Source of the DNA: an uncultured Ruminococcus sp.
Lineage (GTDB): Bacteria > Bacillota > Clostridia > Oscillospirales > Acutalibacteraceae
Direction: 5' to 3'
DNA length: 64,000 nucleotides
Assembly (NCBI GenBank): GCA_958403905.1
Contig: CATXZD010000006.1
Span: forward strand, 102,586-166,585
Part shown: piece by piece, positions 8,311 through 17,671 of the stretch
Position numbering within the stretch: position 1 is the stretch's first letter
How the letters are laid out: each line of letters opens with the position of its first letter
Notes under the pieces: model-generated
The model's database searches: none
What the model was told of the DNA's origin: nothing
The model's input: only the letters and a program-made list of their open reading frames with translations
Translations under genes and position numbers: made by a program

Positions 8311-9165
8311 ATGAAAAAACTTACTGCATTCATTCTTTCAGCGCTTATGGCTGTAACAGCTCTTGCAGGCTGCAGCGGACAGTCATCAGTATCTGAAGCA
8401 TCAAAAAGCAATTCAGATTCACAAAGCTCAACAGGCGACTGGAGCTACATTCAGGACAAGGGCGACCTTGTTATCGGCATTACATATTTTGAGCCCATGA
8501 ACTACAAGGATGAAAACGGCGAGCTTACAGGCTTTGAAACTGAATTTGCTCAGAGCGTATGCGAAAAGCTCGGAGTAAAAGCTACTTTCCAGAAAATCGA
8601 CTGGGATTCAAAGGAAGTTGAGCTTAATGCAAAGACTATCGACTGTATCTGGAACGGACTCACAATTACCGATGACAGACAGGCAAATATGGGAATTTCC
8701 ACTCCCTATATGGAAAACAAACAGGTTATGGTAACAAAGGCTGAAAATGCTGACAAATATGCAAGTGCAGAGGCTGTTAAGGGCGCTACTGTTGTTGCAG
8801 AGAAAAAATCAGCAGGCGAGGAAGTTGCAGAAAGCGACGATTTCTTTAAGGATGCAAACTACGTTTCTGTTGACTCACAGGCAAAGGCACTTCTTGAAGT
8901 AAAGTCGGGCACAGCTGATATTGCAATCATTGACTACGTAATGTCAATCGGAACTATTGCCAACGGTACAGACTACGCTGACCTTAAGGTAGTTGAAGGC
9001 AAGGACTTTGCACAGGAGCAGTATGGTATTGCGCTTCGCAAGGGCGATACTGAAACCTTGGAGAAAATAAACAACGCTATTCAGGATGTTGCAAACGACG
9101 GCAAACTTGAGGAAATTGCCAAGAAGTACAGTCTTCAAGATCTCCTCCTTGTAAAAGCAAAGTAA
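8311..9165 (+). CDS. Amino-acid ABC transporter substrate-binding lipoprotein
   Basis: This is a family 3 periplasmic-binding-type protein (284 residues) that captures a polar amino acid outside the cell. The signal ends in the lipobox LAGC, followed by a Ser/Asn-rich linker. Family-typical stretches include the N-terminal DLVIGITYFEPMNYKDENGELTGFETEFA, here the substrate-pocket lobe, then WDSKEVELNAKTIDCIWNGLTIT and the C-terminal GIALRKGDTETLEKINNAI. The ATG at 8311 follows GGAGGAG. It is the first gene of an operon with a permease and an ATPase. The ligand (for example Gln, Cys/cystine or His) is not resolvable here. Confidence 0.92.
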   Translation: MKKLTAFILSALMAVTALAGCSGQSSVSEASKSNSDSQSSTGDWSYIQDKGDLVIGITYFEPMNYKDENGELTGFETEFAQSVCEKLGVKATFQKIDWDSKEVELNAKTIDCIWNGLTITDDRQANMGISTPYMENKQVMVTKAENADKYASAEAVKGATVVAEKKSAGEEVAESDDFFKDANYVSVDSQAKALLEVKSGTADIAIIDYVMSIGTIANGTDYADLKVVEGKDFAQEQYGIALRKGDTETLEKINNAIQDVANDGKLEEIAKKYSLQDLLLVKAK

Positions 9166-9187
9166 GCTACGAAACGGATTTGGGATA

Positions 9188-9838
9188 ATGAACGAATTTA
9201 TCAATGTTACCGGGCAGCTCCTAAAGGGCTTTGGTGATAACTGTTTTATATTTGCAATTACACTTTTGCTTGCACTTCCGCTGGGACTTATAGTTTCTAT
9301 GGGCTCAATGTCAAGGTTCAAGCCCCTTAAATGGCTTACGAAGGCGTTTGTGTGGATTATCAGAGGAACTCCGCTTATGCTCCAGCTTTTTGTGGTGTTC
9401 TACATTCCGCCTCTTGTATCAAACGGCAGCTTTAACTTTCAGAGAATGCATGCTGCGTTAATTGCATTTGTAATTAACTATGCAGCATACTTTTCGGAAA
9501 TTTACCGCGGCGGAATTGAATCAATTCCAAAAGGTCAGTACGAAGCAGGACAAGTACTAGGAATGAAGAAATCGCAGATTTTCTTCAAGGTAGTTCTTAT
9601 GCAGGTTGTAAAGCGAATTACCGCTCCAATCGGCAACGAGATTATTACCCTTGTTAAGGATACATCTCTTGCAAGCGTAATTGCAATTCCCGAAATACTG
9701 ATGAACGCAAAGGATTTTTCAATGGAAGGTCTTATCTGGCCTCTGTTCTACTCGGCTGTTTTCTTCCTTGCTTTCTGCGGAATACTGACGCTTCTCTTCT
9801 CATTTATCGAGAAAAAGCTCGATTACTACAAGGGTTAA
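9188..9838 (+). CDS. Amino-acid ABC transporter permease
   Basis: The 216-residue polytopic membrane protein is a HisM/GlnP-type permease. It has several hydrophobic spans and the cytoplasmic EAA loop EAGQVLGMKKSQIFFKVVLMQV (about residues 118-139), which docks the ATPase, preceded by the conserved FSEIYRGGIESIPKGQ. A GGGATA site precedes the ATG. It lies between the binding protein and ATPase genes and probably forms a homodimer, since only one permease gene is present. Confidence 0.93.
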   Translation: MNEFINVTGQLLKGFGDNCFIFAITLLLALPLGLIVSMGSMSRFKPLKWLTKAFVWIIRGTPLMLQLFVVFYIPPLVSNGSFNFQRMHAALIAFVINYAAYFSEIYRGGIESIPKGQYEAGQVLGMKKSQIFFKVVLMQVVKRITAPIGNEIITLVKDTSLASVIAIPEILMNAKDFSMEGLIWPLFYSAVFFLAFCGILTLLFSFIEKKLDYYKG

Positions 9839-9850
9839 GGAGGAACAGAT

Positions 9851-10660
9851 ATGTCGCTGTTAAAGGTTGAAAATATACAAAAAAGCTTTGGAAAGACTCA
9901 GGTTTTAAAAGACATAAGCTTTTCGCTTGAAAAGGGCGAGGTTTTGGCGATTATCGGTTCTTCAGGCTCCGGCAAGACAACGCTTTTGAGATGTCTTAAT
10001 TTTCTTGAAGCACCGCAAGGCGGAAAAATCACGGTAAACGGCAACGCTCTGCTTGACTGCGGAAGCAAAACCAAAGCAAGCGACGCTGAAATAAGAAAAA
10101 ACAGACTTCATTTCGGACTTGTTTTTCAGTCGTTTAATCTTTTTCCGCAGTACAGGGTGATTGAAAACATTACCCTCGCTCCAAGGATGCTTGCAAAAGA
10201 GCAGATAAAAACGAGCGGAGAATTTATGGGTGCAAAAAACTATAAAGAGGCTTTGGAACTTATTGAAACAAATGCTCTTTCACTGCTTGATAAGGTAGGT
10301 CTTTCCGAAAAGAAGGACTCTTATCCCTGCAATTTAAGCGGAGGTCAGCAACAGCGTGTTGCAATTGCAAGGGCGCTTGCGCTGAATCCTGACGTACTCT
10401 GCTTTGACGAGCCGACCTCGGCGCTTGACCCCGAGCTTACGGGCGAAGTGCTCAACGTAATAAAGGGACTTAAGTCCTCTGACAGCACTATGATTGTGGT
10501 TACTCACGAGATTGAATTTGCTCGTGATGTAGCGGACAAAATCATATTTATGGCTGACGGCGTAATTGCCGAGGAGGGCACTCCCGAACAGGTTATCGGC
10601 AATCCGCAGAATCCGAGAACGCAGGCATTTTTATCAAGATTCAATCAATATGCAAAATAA
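9851..10660 (+). CDS. Amino-acid ABC transporter ATP-binding protein
   Basis: The 269-residue ATPase energises uptake. It has Walker A GSSGSGKTT, a Q loop (GLVFQSFNLFPQY), signature LSGGQQQRVAIARAL, Walker B VLCFDEPTSALD and the switch histidine in VVTHEIEFARD. A roughly 20-residue insertion (KEQIKTSGEFMGAKNYKEA) between the Q loop and the signature makes it longer than GlnQ (about 240). It begins 12 bases after the permease stop with a GGAGG site. Confidence 0.94.
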   Translation: MSLLKVENIQKSFGKTQVLKDISFSLEKGEVLAIIGSSGSGKTTLLRCLNFLEAPQGGKITVNGNALLDCGSKTKASDAEIRKNRLHFGLVFQSFNLFPQYRVIENITLAPRMLAKEQIKTSGEFMGAKNYKEALELIETNALSLLDKVGLSEKKDSYPCNLSGGQQQRVAIARALALNPDVLCFDEPTSALDPELTGEVLNVIKGLKSSDSTMIVVTHEIEFARDVADKIIFMADGVIAEEGTPEQVIGNPQNPRTQAFLSRFNQYAK

Positions 10661-10665
10661 TTTTT

Positions 10666-10704
10666 TCGGCTCAAAGTTTTATTATGAAACTTTGAGCCGA
10701 TTTT
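10666..10704 (+). terminator. Terminator after the amino-acid transporter operon
   Basis: The long perfect inverted repeat TCGGCTCAAAGTTT/AAACTTTGAGCCGA, with a short AT loop, is followed by TTTT. A T-run on the other side may make it work in both directions. Confidence 0.88.
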
Positions 10705-10786
10705 ATTGACAATATCAATCATACAGTATAAAATTAAATAGCTATCAATTATATAGATATTACTTTTAATTAACTAACAATAATTT

Positions 10787-10876
10787 AGTCGAGTGCCTCG
10801 ACACGCAAATTGAGCGGAAAAATCGGTTGTTTAGGTAAAAACGGTTGCCCGAATTATAGATTAATATATAGGCAAC
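10787..10876 (+). repeat. Dispersed intergenic repeat, copy A1
   Basis: About 90 bases starting GTCGAGTGCCTCGACACGC. They contain the block AATCGGTTGTTTAGGTAAAA and end near ATATATAGG. A second copy with about a dozen differences lies at 59031-59117, and a short 5' fragment at 59167-59190. The first 15 bases form a small hairpin (GTCGAG/CTCGAC). No reading frame runs through it. Confidence 0.8.
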
Positions 10877-10949
10877 GTTTAGGGAATGGTACGGCAGTCG
10901 TCCAAAGTCCCTCAATCCCATAATAAATGCAATGTCATCAACTTAAGAT

Positions 10950-11030
10950 GTAGGGAACGGGTTCCCACACGTTCCATTCACAAAAATTGCAATGCAATTT
11001 TTGTGTGGACACGGCACGCCGTGTCCCTAC
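10950..11030 (+). repeat. Cluster of short palindromes (dispersed family)
   Basis: Three adjacent inverted repeats lie in this gene-free stretch: GGGAAC-GG-GTTCCC near 10953, a 13-base-pair perfect repeat CACAAAAATTGCA/TGCAATTTTTGTG (about 10979-11005), and GGACACGGC-AC-GCCGTGTCC (11007-11026) followed by CTACGG. The last is identical to 59277-59296. No coding potential is visible in the rest of 10705-11146. Confidence 0.8.
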
Positions 11031-11146
11031 GGCAACGTGTGCTATTACTTCAACGCTAAATTATGGTTTATCTTTCCAATACTTATCTTTGTTAAAGTAA
11101 TAACCGGATAAAACTACAGCAATAATATTATTGAAAGGCAAATGAA

Positions 11147-12760
11147 ATGAGCAACATCAAAAAATCCAACGATAATCCAAAGCTCGCGGAAAAATACTCA
11201 ACAAGGCAAGCAGTACTAAGCTACTACCTTGTGCTGATGTTCACTGTTTTTCCGCTGTTTGCGTCTAACGCATATTTTAACATTCGCCATGACAAATACT
11301 ACTTTTTCATTGCGTTGTCAGGAGTTGTAATTATTGCCGAAGCTGTTCTGCTTTATTTTGCATACTACGGCAACAAAAAAGACAGTCCGCCTGAAATGAC
11401 AGTAAGCGACAGCAGTGCATTTCTGAAATTTTCGTTTACCGACTGGGCAATGATTGCGTTTCTTGTTGTATGCATAATTTCAACTCTCTTTTCAAATCAG
11501 ACAACCGACGCACTTTACGGCTCTCTGAACGGCAGAAATAACGGTCTTGTTCTGATGGTATTTTATGTTGGAATATACTTTGTTATTACACGCTGTTACT
11601 ACTATATGGAATACGTTTTTGTTGCGCTTGCGGCAGGCTCGGCGATTATTTACCTTTTGTCGGTGCTCAACTTCTGCTACATTGACCCGCTGGGTATGTA
11701 CACTCAGCTTAACCCCTCGACAATTGAGGATTTCACCTCAACAATAGGCAACAAAAACCTTATGTCAAGCTTTATCTGCGTAATGCTGCCCGTTGTCATT
11801 ACGATGTCGGTACACACAAAAAAGACAATGTACAGGATAATATATCTTGTATCATCTGCTCTCGGATTTATGGCTCTTATGACTGCCGACAGTGATTCTG
11901 GCATTCTTGGAATCGGCGTGTTCCTTGTTGTTATGCTGATTTGGTATTCAAGGAGAATTTCAAGACTGAAAAGATATTTTCTCTGTCTTACTGTTATGCT
12001 TGCTTCGGCAAAGATTCTGCGATTTTTTACCCTTATTCTCACTCAGTCTTTCGGCTGCAAAACTAAGGAAATCGACCAGTTTCAAAAGCTGTTTGTCGAG
12101 TCAAACATCGGTTTTGTTTTAATCGGAATTTCCGCTGTAATTACGGGTTTGCTTTATTTTATTGATATAAAAAAACCTAATCTTATACTCTCAAAAGCCG
12201 TTCCGATTGTACTCGGCTCTCTTTTTGCCGCCGCAGTTATTGCCGTTATATCGGCTGTAATTTATTTCAGTTGTTTTGATACCGAAACAGATCTTGGCGG
12301 TTTTACCTCCATTTTGCGTTTTAATGAGCGCTGGGGCACTCACCGAGGCTTTATGTGGATAAAATCGTTTGAAATTTTCGGAGATTTTTCATTCTTACAA
12401 AAACTTTTCGGCACAGGTCCCGACACATACTTCTATGCCTTTGCTCCGTATTTCGGCGAGCTTTCTAAGTTCGGCGACACCTCGACAAATGCGGCTCACA
12501 ACGAATATCTGAACTACCTTATTACAATCGGTGCCGCAGGACTTATCGCATATTTGTCGGTTGTAGGAGGAACAATCGCAAGAGCGGTGAAAAAATCATT
12601 TTCAAATCCGCTTTCAATAGTATGCGTTTCGGCGGTTATCTGCTATTCGGTGCAAGCCGTTGTAAACATTGCTCAGCCAATTACAACACCTCTGTTTATT
12701 CTGTTTGTTGCACTTACCGAGGCAGTTTCCCGCAGTAAAACAGACAGTACGCAATTATAA
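11147..12760 (+). CDS. O-antigen ligase/Wzy-like polytopic membrane protein
   Basis: This 537-residue protein has about a dozen hydrophobic spans and the Wzy_C/O-antigen-ligase fold signature. A long extracellular loop (about residues 380-450) has RWGTHRGFMWIKSFEIF, a GTGPDTY turn and AHNEYLNYLITIGAAGL, where the conserved Arg and His are expected. Members polymerise or ligate glycans on lipid carriers; in Gram-positives this usually means capsule, exopolysaccharide or teichoic-type polymers. No glycosyltransferase cluster surrounds it, so the substrate is unknown. It is a single-gene unit ending in a strong terminator. Confidence 0.82.
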   Translation: MSNIKKSNDNPKLAEKYSTRQAVLSYYLVLMFTVFPLFASNAYFNIRHDKYYFFIALSGVVIIAEAVLLYFAYYGNKKDSPPEMTVSDSSAFLKFSFTDWAMIAFLVVCIISTLFSNQTTDALYGSLNGRNNGLVLMVFYVGIYFVITRCYYYMEYVFVALAAGSAIIYLLSVLNFCYIDPLGMYTQLNPSTIEDFTSTIGNKNLMSSFICVMLPVVITMSVHTKKTMYRIIYLVSSALGFMALMTADSDSGILGIGVFLVVMLIWYSRRISRLKRYFLCLTVMLASAKILRFFTLILTQSFGCKTKEIDQFQKLFVESNIGFVLIGISAVITGLLYFIDIKKPNLILSKAVPIVLGSLFAAAVIAVISAVIYFSCFDTETDLGGFTSILRFNERWGTHRGFMWIKSFEIFGDFSFLQKLFGTGPDTYFYAFAPYFGELSKFGDTSTNAAHNEYLNYLITIGAAGLIAYLSVVGGTIARAVKKSFSNPLSIVCVSAVICYSVQAVVNIAQPITTPLFILFVALTEAVSRSKTDSTQL

Positions 12761-12772
12761 CAGTTTTTTCTT

Positions 12773-12800
12773 GCAGGACGGTTAAACCGTCCTGCTTTTT
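12773..12800 (+). terminator. Terminator after the Wzy-like gene
   Basis: The inverted repeat GCAGGACGGTT/AACCGTCCTGC is followed by TTTTT, 12 bases after the stop codon. Confidence 0.92.
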
Positions 12801-12865
12801 GTCGTTTTACACAAGTTTCTCACAAAAAATTCATTAAACTTTCACAATACAATTCCCTGAAAATA

Positions 12866-12924
12866 TTGACATTGAATTTTAATGGAATTATAATTATGAC
12901 AAGTGTTCATATGATAGGTTGTCA
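12866..12924 (+). promoter_or_regulatory. Promoter and probable operator of the TetR-RND operon
   Basis: TTGACA (12866-12871) and TATAAT (12889-12894) are 17 bases apart. Just downstream, TGACAA (12897-12902) and TTGTCA (12919-12924) form an inverted repeat over the start region, in the right place for repression by the TetR protein encoded next. The promoter call is firm; the operator assignment is inferred from position and symmetry. Confidence 0.75.
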
Positions 12925-12947
12925 CAATAACAAGGAGGTGGCTAATT

Positions 12948-13559
12948 GTGATTAAAAAGACATTTTACAATCTTCCCGAGGAAAAAAGGCAAAGAATTAT
13001 AAACGCTACTATGCATGAATTTTCGAGCCCTTCTACAGAAAAAATCAGCATAAACCGCATAATAAAAGCGGCCAATATTTCAAGAGGAAGCTTTTATCAA
13101 TATTTTGACGATAAGGTTGACCTTGTTGAAGTGCTTACAAAAACCTTTATAGATATTTCAATTGAACGCTGCCGCAATGCAATACAATACTCAAACGGCG
13201 ATATTTTCTATACATATGAAAAACTGTTTGATATAATCGCAGAATTTGGCAATGACAAAAGTCAAAAGACAATTCTGAAAAATCTTTTGAAAAATCTCCG
13301 TGCAAATGACGATTTGATTTCAGAATATATGCTCAACAGATTTGAGGGCTTTGCTTCATTGCAGGAATTATCAAAACAGTTTAACAGAGATAACCTCAAA
13401 TATAAAAGCGACGAGGATGTCAGGTGTCTGTCACAAATTCTTACGCAGGTACTTAAAAACGCAATTTTTGATGTTTTTGTAGTAGGAACAGACTGCGATA
13501 TAATCAAAACAAATTATCTGCGCAAGCTTGAAATAATCAAGAGCGGTGCAGTTCAATAA
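12948..13559 (+). CDS. TetR/AcrR-family transcriptional regulator
   Basis: The 203-residue protein has an N-terminal TetR helix-turn-helix (about residues 10-55, with EKISINRIIKAANISRGSFYQYFDDKVDL) and a divergent all-helical ligand/dimer domain. The start is GTG, with AAGGAGGTG at ideal spacing. It is 27 bases upstream of the RND pump gene, and an inverted repeat overlaps its promoter, so it most likely represses itself and the pump until an inducer binds. Confidence 0.9.
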   Translation: MIKKTFYNLPEEKRQRIINATMHEFSSPSTEKISINRIIKAANISRGSFYQYFDDKVDLVEVLTKTFIDISIERCRNAIQYSNGDIFYTYEKLFDIIAEFGNDKSQKTILKNLLKNLRANDDLISEYMLNRFEGFASLQELSKQFNRDNLKYKSDEDVRCLSQILTQVLKNAIFDVFVVGTDCDIIKTNYLRKLEIIKSGAVQ

Positions 13560-13586
13560 TTAATTTATCTTTCAGGAGTTACAAGC

Positions 13587-16500
13587 ATGCTATCAAAATT
13601 CAGCGTAAAAAAACCAATGACAGTTTTTGTCAGCATTGTAATCATCATTGTACTCGGCATTGTGTCGTTTCTTAAAATGACGCCCGATTTAATGCCAAAT
13701 ATGGACTTTCCATATGCGATGATTATGACAACTTACGGCGGGCAAACCCCGGAAACTGTTGAAGCAACCGTAAGCAAACCACTTGAGCAGTCTATTTCAA
13801 CTATTGACGGCGTTAAGGAAATAACCTCAAATTCCGCCGAAAACTACTCAGTACTCATTATTGAATTTGAGGACGGCACAAATATGGACACGGCAACTGT
13901 TGATTTGCGTTCAAGTCTTGACACAATATCGGACAGCTGGCCTGACGAAGTAGGTACGCCCTATCTTATCAAAGCAAATCCGAGTATTCTTCCTGTTGCT
14001 ATGACAGCTGTTGAGTATGAGGGTAAGGACAGAAACGAGCTTTCCGAATATGTCAGCAACGAGCTTATAAATAAGCTTGAGGGTATCGACGGCGTAGCCT
14101 CTGTTTCAGATAAAGGTGTTGTTGTTGAGAAAGAAAACATTGTAGTTTCCCAGAAAAAAATAGATGCGCTCAACAAAAGAATTTCAGCAGCGCTTGACGA
14201 CCAGTTTTCTGACGCAGAGGAAAAGCTTGACAGCGCCAAAAAGGAAATTGACGACAATATCAATAAAGCCGAAAGCGGAAATCAGACAATAAGTTCATCT
14301 ATTGAGCAGATTAACGCTCAACAGGAATCAGCTGCGGCCCAGCTTGCACAGGCTCAGAAGAACGCCGAAAGCGGAAAAACACAGCTTTTATCTGCAAAAA
14401 TGCAGCTTCTTGACCAAAAATCATCTCTTACACAGACAAAGCAAACACTTGAAACGGCTTATCAGACACTTTTGTCAATCAAATCCTCATACGAACAGCT
14501 CCTTGCGCAAAAGCAGCAGCTTACCGATACGCTAAATACCCTTAATCATATAAACGACAACTACGTTAACATCGTAAAACAGATGGCTTCTCTCGACAAG
14601 GAAAGCGAAGAATATAAACAGCTTGAAAAACAGCTTGAAGAAATTGATGAACAGCTAAAGCCCTATAATATAAGAAAAGAAGGACTTGCGCTTGCAATTG
14701 AGTCAACAAATGCGGCTCTTTCAACGGTAGACAGCTCACTTGAGAAGATTAACAAAACACTTGCAGAGCTTGGAACAGCCCCCTCAAATCTTGACTCCTC
14801 GCTTAAGGAGCTGACAGACAAAATCGCAGTAATAAATGGCGGTATAGCACAGCTCGACACTGCAATAAGCGGACTTGATGACAAGTCGGTTTCTGTTGAC
14901 AGTGCGCTTGCTACCATCTCAAAACAACAGTCAAGCGCCGACTTTAAAATGTCATCTGCGCTTTCAACGCTCACCTCAAAGCAGAGTGAAGTACAGAGTG
15001 CCGCAACACAGCTTGACTCTGCAAAAAACGAGGTTCAAGGTTCAATTGACACCCTAAAAGAGCAAAAGGACAAGGCAAAAAACAAGGCGGATATGAACAA
15101 TACTGTCACGCTTGAAAATGTTTCAAATATCCTTACTGCTCAGAATTTCTCAATGCCCGCAGGTTATATTACCGACGATGAAAGCAATAAATATATGGTG
15201 CGTGTCGGCGATAAGGTTGACAATGAAGAAGAGCTAAAAAGCCTTGCGCTTTTTGACACAAAGATTGACGGTATAGGAGTTATAACTCTTGACGATGTTG
15301 CAGATGTTTTTCTTAAAGACAATTCTGATGAAATTTATGCCAAAATCAACGGTAACGAAGGGGTTTTACTCAGCTTTTCAAAGCAGAGCGACATTGCAAC
15401 CTCTACCGTTTGCGAAAACATAAACACTGCTTTTGAAGAGTTAAGCAAAGAAAACACAGGACTTAAATTTACTAACCTCTACAGTCAGGGCGACTACATT
15501 TCAATTGTTATTGACAGTGTGCTCCAGAACCTGATTCTGGGTGCAATTCTGGCAATAATAATTCTGTTTTTGTTCTTGCGCGACATTAAACCGACAATAA
15601 TAGTAGCCTGCTCAATTCCGATAAGCGTTATTTTCGCAATCGTACTTATGTATTTCAGCGGTGTAACACTGAATATGATTTCGCTTTCGGGTCTTGCAAT
15701 CGGCGTTGGAATGCTTGTGGACAACTCGGTAGTTGTAATTGAAAACATTTACCGTTTAAGAGGGCTAGGATATTCTCCGATTCAGGCGTCACTTAACGGG
15801 GCAAAACAGGTTGCAGGTGCAATTGCTTCTTCAACACTTACTACAATATGCGTGTTCCTGCCGATTGTTTTTGTCGAGGGAATTACAAGACAGCTTTTTG
15901 TCGATATGGCGCTCACAATTGCATACTCACTGCTTGCAAGTCTTATCATAGCATTAACACTTGTTCCTGCTATGGGTCAAAGAATGCTTCGTAAAATCAA
16001 ACAGCAAAAAAATCCCGAGAACAGCAAAATCATTAAAGGCTATGAAAAATCTCTGCGTTTTGTACTACGACACAAGGTATTTGCAATTCTCACCGTAATT
16101 TTGTTGCTTGCCGCAAGTATGTTTGGTTCAATTGCAAAGGGATTCAGCTTTATGCCGAATATGAGCAGTACAGAGGTTGAGGTTTCTGCAAAGCTTGACG
16201 ACAACGCAACACTTGAAGAAACAATTGATACAGCCGAACAGATTAATAATATACTTAACGGATATGACGAATTTGAAATTGTCGGCGTAATGACAGGAAA
16301 CAACACAAGCCTTATGGGTATGTCGGGTACATCGTCGGCAGATACGGGCAGTGTAACTGCTTACGGTGTTCTTAAAGAAGAATATACTAAAAAGAGCTCC
16401 GAAATCTGCGACAGATTAAACGACGATCTCAAGAAAATAAAAGGTGAAATCAGCGTGAGCGGCAGCTCATCTACAAGCTCAATGTCAACACTTCTCGGTG

Positions 16501-17624
16501 ACGGAGGCATAGAAATCACGCTTTACGGCGATGATATAGAAACACTCAAGAAAACTGCCGAGGATATGGCTAAACAGCTTGAAACTGTTGACGGAATTCT
16601 TGAAACTGACAGCGGAGTAGGCGCAACTTCTCCCGAAATTAAGGTAAGTGTAGACAAGGAAAAGGCTGCTGAAAAGGGTCTTACCGTTGCTCAGGTATAT
16701 CAGCAGATAGCGTCTGCGGTTGCAAGCGAAAAAACCTCTACAACGCTTACTAATGACGAAGGCAACAGCATTGATGTTGTAATCGTAAAAGATGAAAGCA
16801 AAAGTGTAACTCCCGATACAATCGGCAGCATTGACATAAACTATACAGACCTTGAAGAAAACGAAAAAACGACCTCTCTTTCTTCAATTGCCGATATTTC
16901 AAAGGCGGAAACAATAGATGTAATCAAACGTCAGGATCAAAAACGCTATCTTTCAATCACAGGCACATTAAAGAACGGCTACACTCTTACAGACGTTTCA
17001 AATAAAGTTGAAAAGCTGTTTAAAGATTACGACCTTCCTAAAAGCTGTTCAATTGAATATGCCGGAAGCAACAAGGCTACAATGGAAGCAATGTCACAGC
17101 TTGTACTTATGCTGCTGCTCGGCATAGTGCTTATCTATCTTATAATGGTTGCCCAGTTCCAAAGCCTTAAATCACCGTTTATAATTATGTTTACAATTCC
17201 CCTTGCGTTCACGGGAGGATTTTTCGGTCTGCTTATAACAGGCTTTGACGTCAGCGTTGTTTCGCTTGTCGGCTTCGTAATGCTTTGCGGTATTATTGTA
17301 AACAACGGTATTGTGCTTGTTGACTACATCAACAGACTGCGCCGTGACGGAAAAGAACGTGTTGAAGCGATTGTTGAGGCAGGCAAAACACGAATGAGAC
17401 CTATCCTAATAACGGCTCTCACAACAATTCTCGGACTTTCCGTAATGGCTGTCGGACTCGGAACAGGCGCCGAAATGATGCAGCCGCTTGCAATTGTCTG
17501 CATAGGTGGTCTGATTTACGCAACATTTATGACGTTGTACATAATTCCCGTAATTTATGACGCATTCAATAAAAAAGAGCTTAGAAAAATTGCAGACAGC
17601 GAGCTTGAAACTATTGACGAGTAA
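13587..17624 (+). CDS. RND-family efflux permease with a coiled-coil insertion
   Basis: This 1345-residue inner-membrane pump is of the HAE/AcrB type. It has the N-terminal span and porter start (KMTPDLMPNMDFPYAM), the TM4 proton-relay stretch GLAIGVGMLVDNSVVVIEN (Asp kept; the second Asp of AcrB is Asn here), and a matching second repeat ending GFVMLCGIIVNNGIVLVDYINRLR. Typical homologues are 1020-1060 residues. The extra length is a block at about residues 185-505 rich in Gln, Ser, Lys, Glu and Asp with heptad-like leucines, predicted to be coiled coil, inserted in the porter region where AcrB docks to its partner. No separate membrane-fusion protein gene is nearby. Substrates are unknown; AGGAG precedes the ATG. 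Confidence 0.9.
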   Translation: MLSKFSVKKPMTVFVSIVIIIVLGIVSFLKMTPDLMPNMDFPYAMIMTTYGGQTPETVEATVSKPLEQSISTIDGVKEITSNSAENYSVLIIEFEDGTNMDTATVDLRSSLDTISDSWPDEVGTPYLIKANPSILPVAMTAVEYEGKDRNELSEYVSNELINKLEGIDGVASVSDKGVVVEKENIVVSQKKIDALNKRISAALDDQFSDAEEKLDSAKKEIDDNINKAESGNQTISSSIEQINAQQESAAAQLAQAQKNAESGKTQLLSAKMQLLDQKSSLTQTKQTLETAYQTLLSIKSSYEQLLAQKQQLTDTLNTLNHINDNYVNIVKQMASLDKESEEYKQLEKQLEEIDEQLKPYNIRKEGLALAIESTNAALSTVDSSLEKINKTLAELGTAPSNLDSSLKELTDKIAVINGGIAQLDTAISGLDDKSVSVDSALATISKQQSSADFKMSSALSTLTSKQSEVQSAATQLDSAKNEVQGSIDTLKEQKDKAKNKADMNNTVTLENVSNILTAQNFSMPAGYITDDESNKYMVRVGDKVDNEEELKSLALFDTKIDGIGVITLDDVADVFLKDNSDEIYAKINGNEGVLLSFSKQSDIATSTVCENINTAFEELSKENTGLKFTNLYSQGDYISIVIDSVLQNLILGAILAIIILFLFLRDIKPTIIVACSIPISVIFAIVLMYFSGVTLNMISLSGLAIGVGMLVDNSVVVIENIYRLRGLGYSPIQASLNGAKQVAGAIASSTLTTICVFLPIVFVEGITRQLFVDMALTIAYSLLASLIIALTLVPAMGQRMLRKIKQQKNPENSKIIKGYEKSLRFVLRHKVFAILTVILLLAASMFGSIAKGFSFMPNMSSTEVEVSAKLDDNATLEETIDTAEQINNILNGYDEFEIVGVMTGNNTSLMGMSGTSSADTGSVTAYGVLKEEYTKKSSEICDRLNDDLKKIKGEISVSGSSSTSSMSTLLGDGGIEITLYGDDIETLKKTAEDMAKQLETVDGILETDSGVGATSPEIKVSVDKEKAAEKGLTVAQVYQQIASAVASEKTSTTLTNDEGNSIDVVIVKDESKSVTPDTIGSIDINYTDLEENEKTTSLSSIADISKAETIDVIKRQDQKRYLSITGTLKNGYTLTDVSNKVEKLFKDYDLPKSCSIEYAGSNKATMEAMSQLVLMLLLGIVLIYLIMVAQFQSLKSPFIIMFTIPLAFTGGFFGLLITGFDVSVVSLVGFVMLCGIIVNNGIVLVDYINRLRRDGKERVEAIVEAGKTRMRPILITALTTILGLSVMAVGLGTGAEMMQPLAIVCIGGLIYATFMTLYIIPVIYDAFNKKELRKIADSELETIDE

Positions 17625-17671
17625 AGCAATATATTGTAAAATAGTGTTAATAAAATATATGAGGTGGCAAA

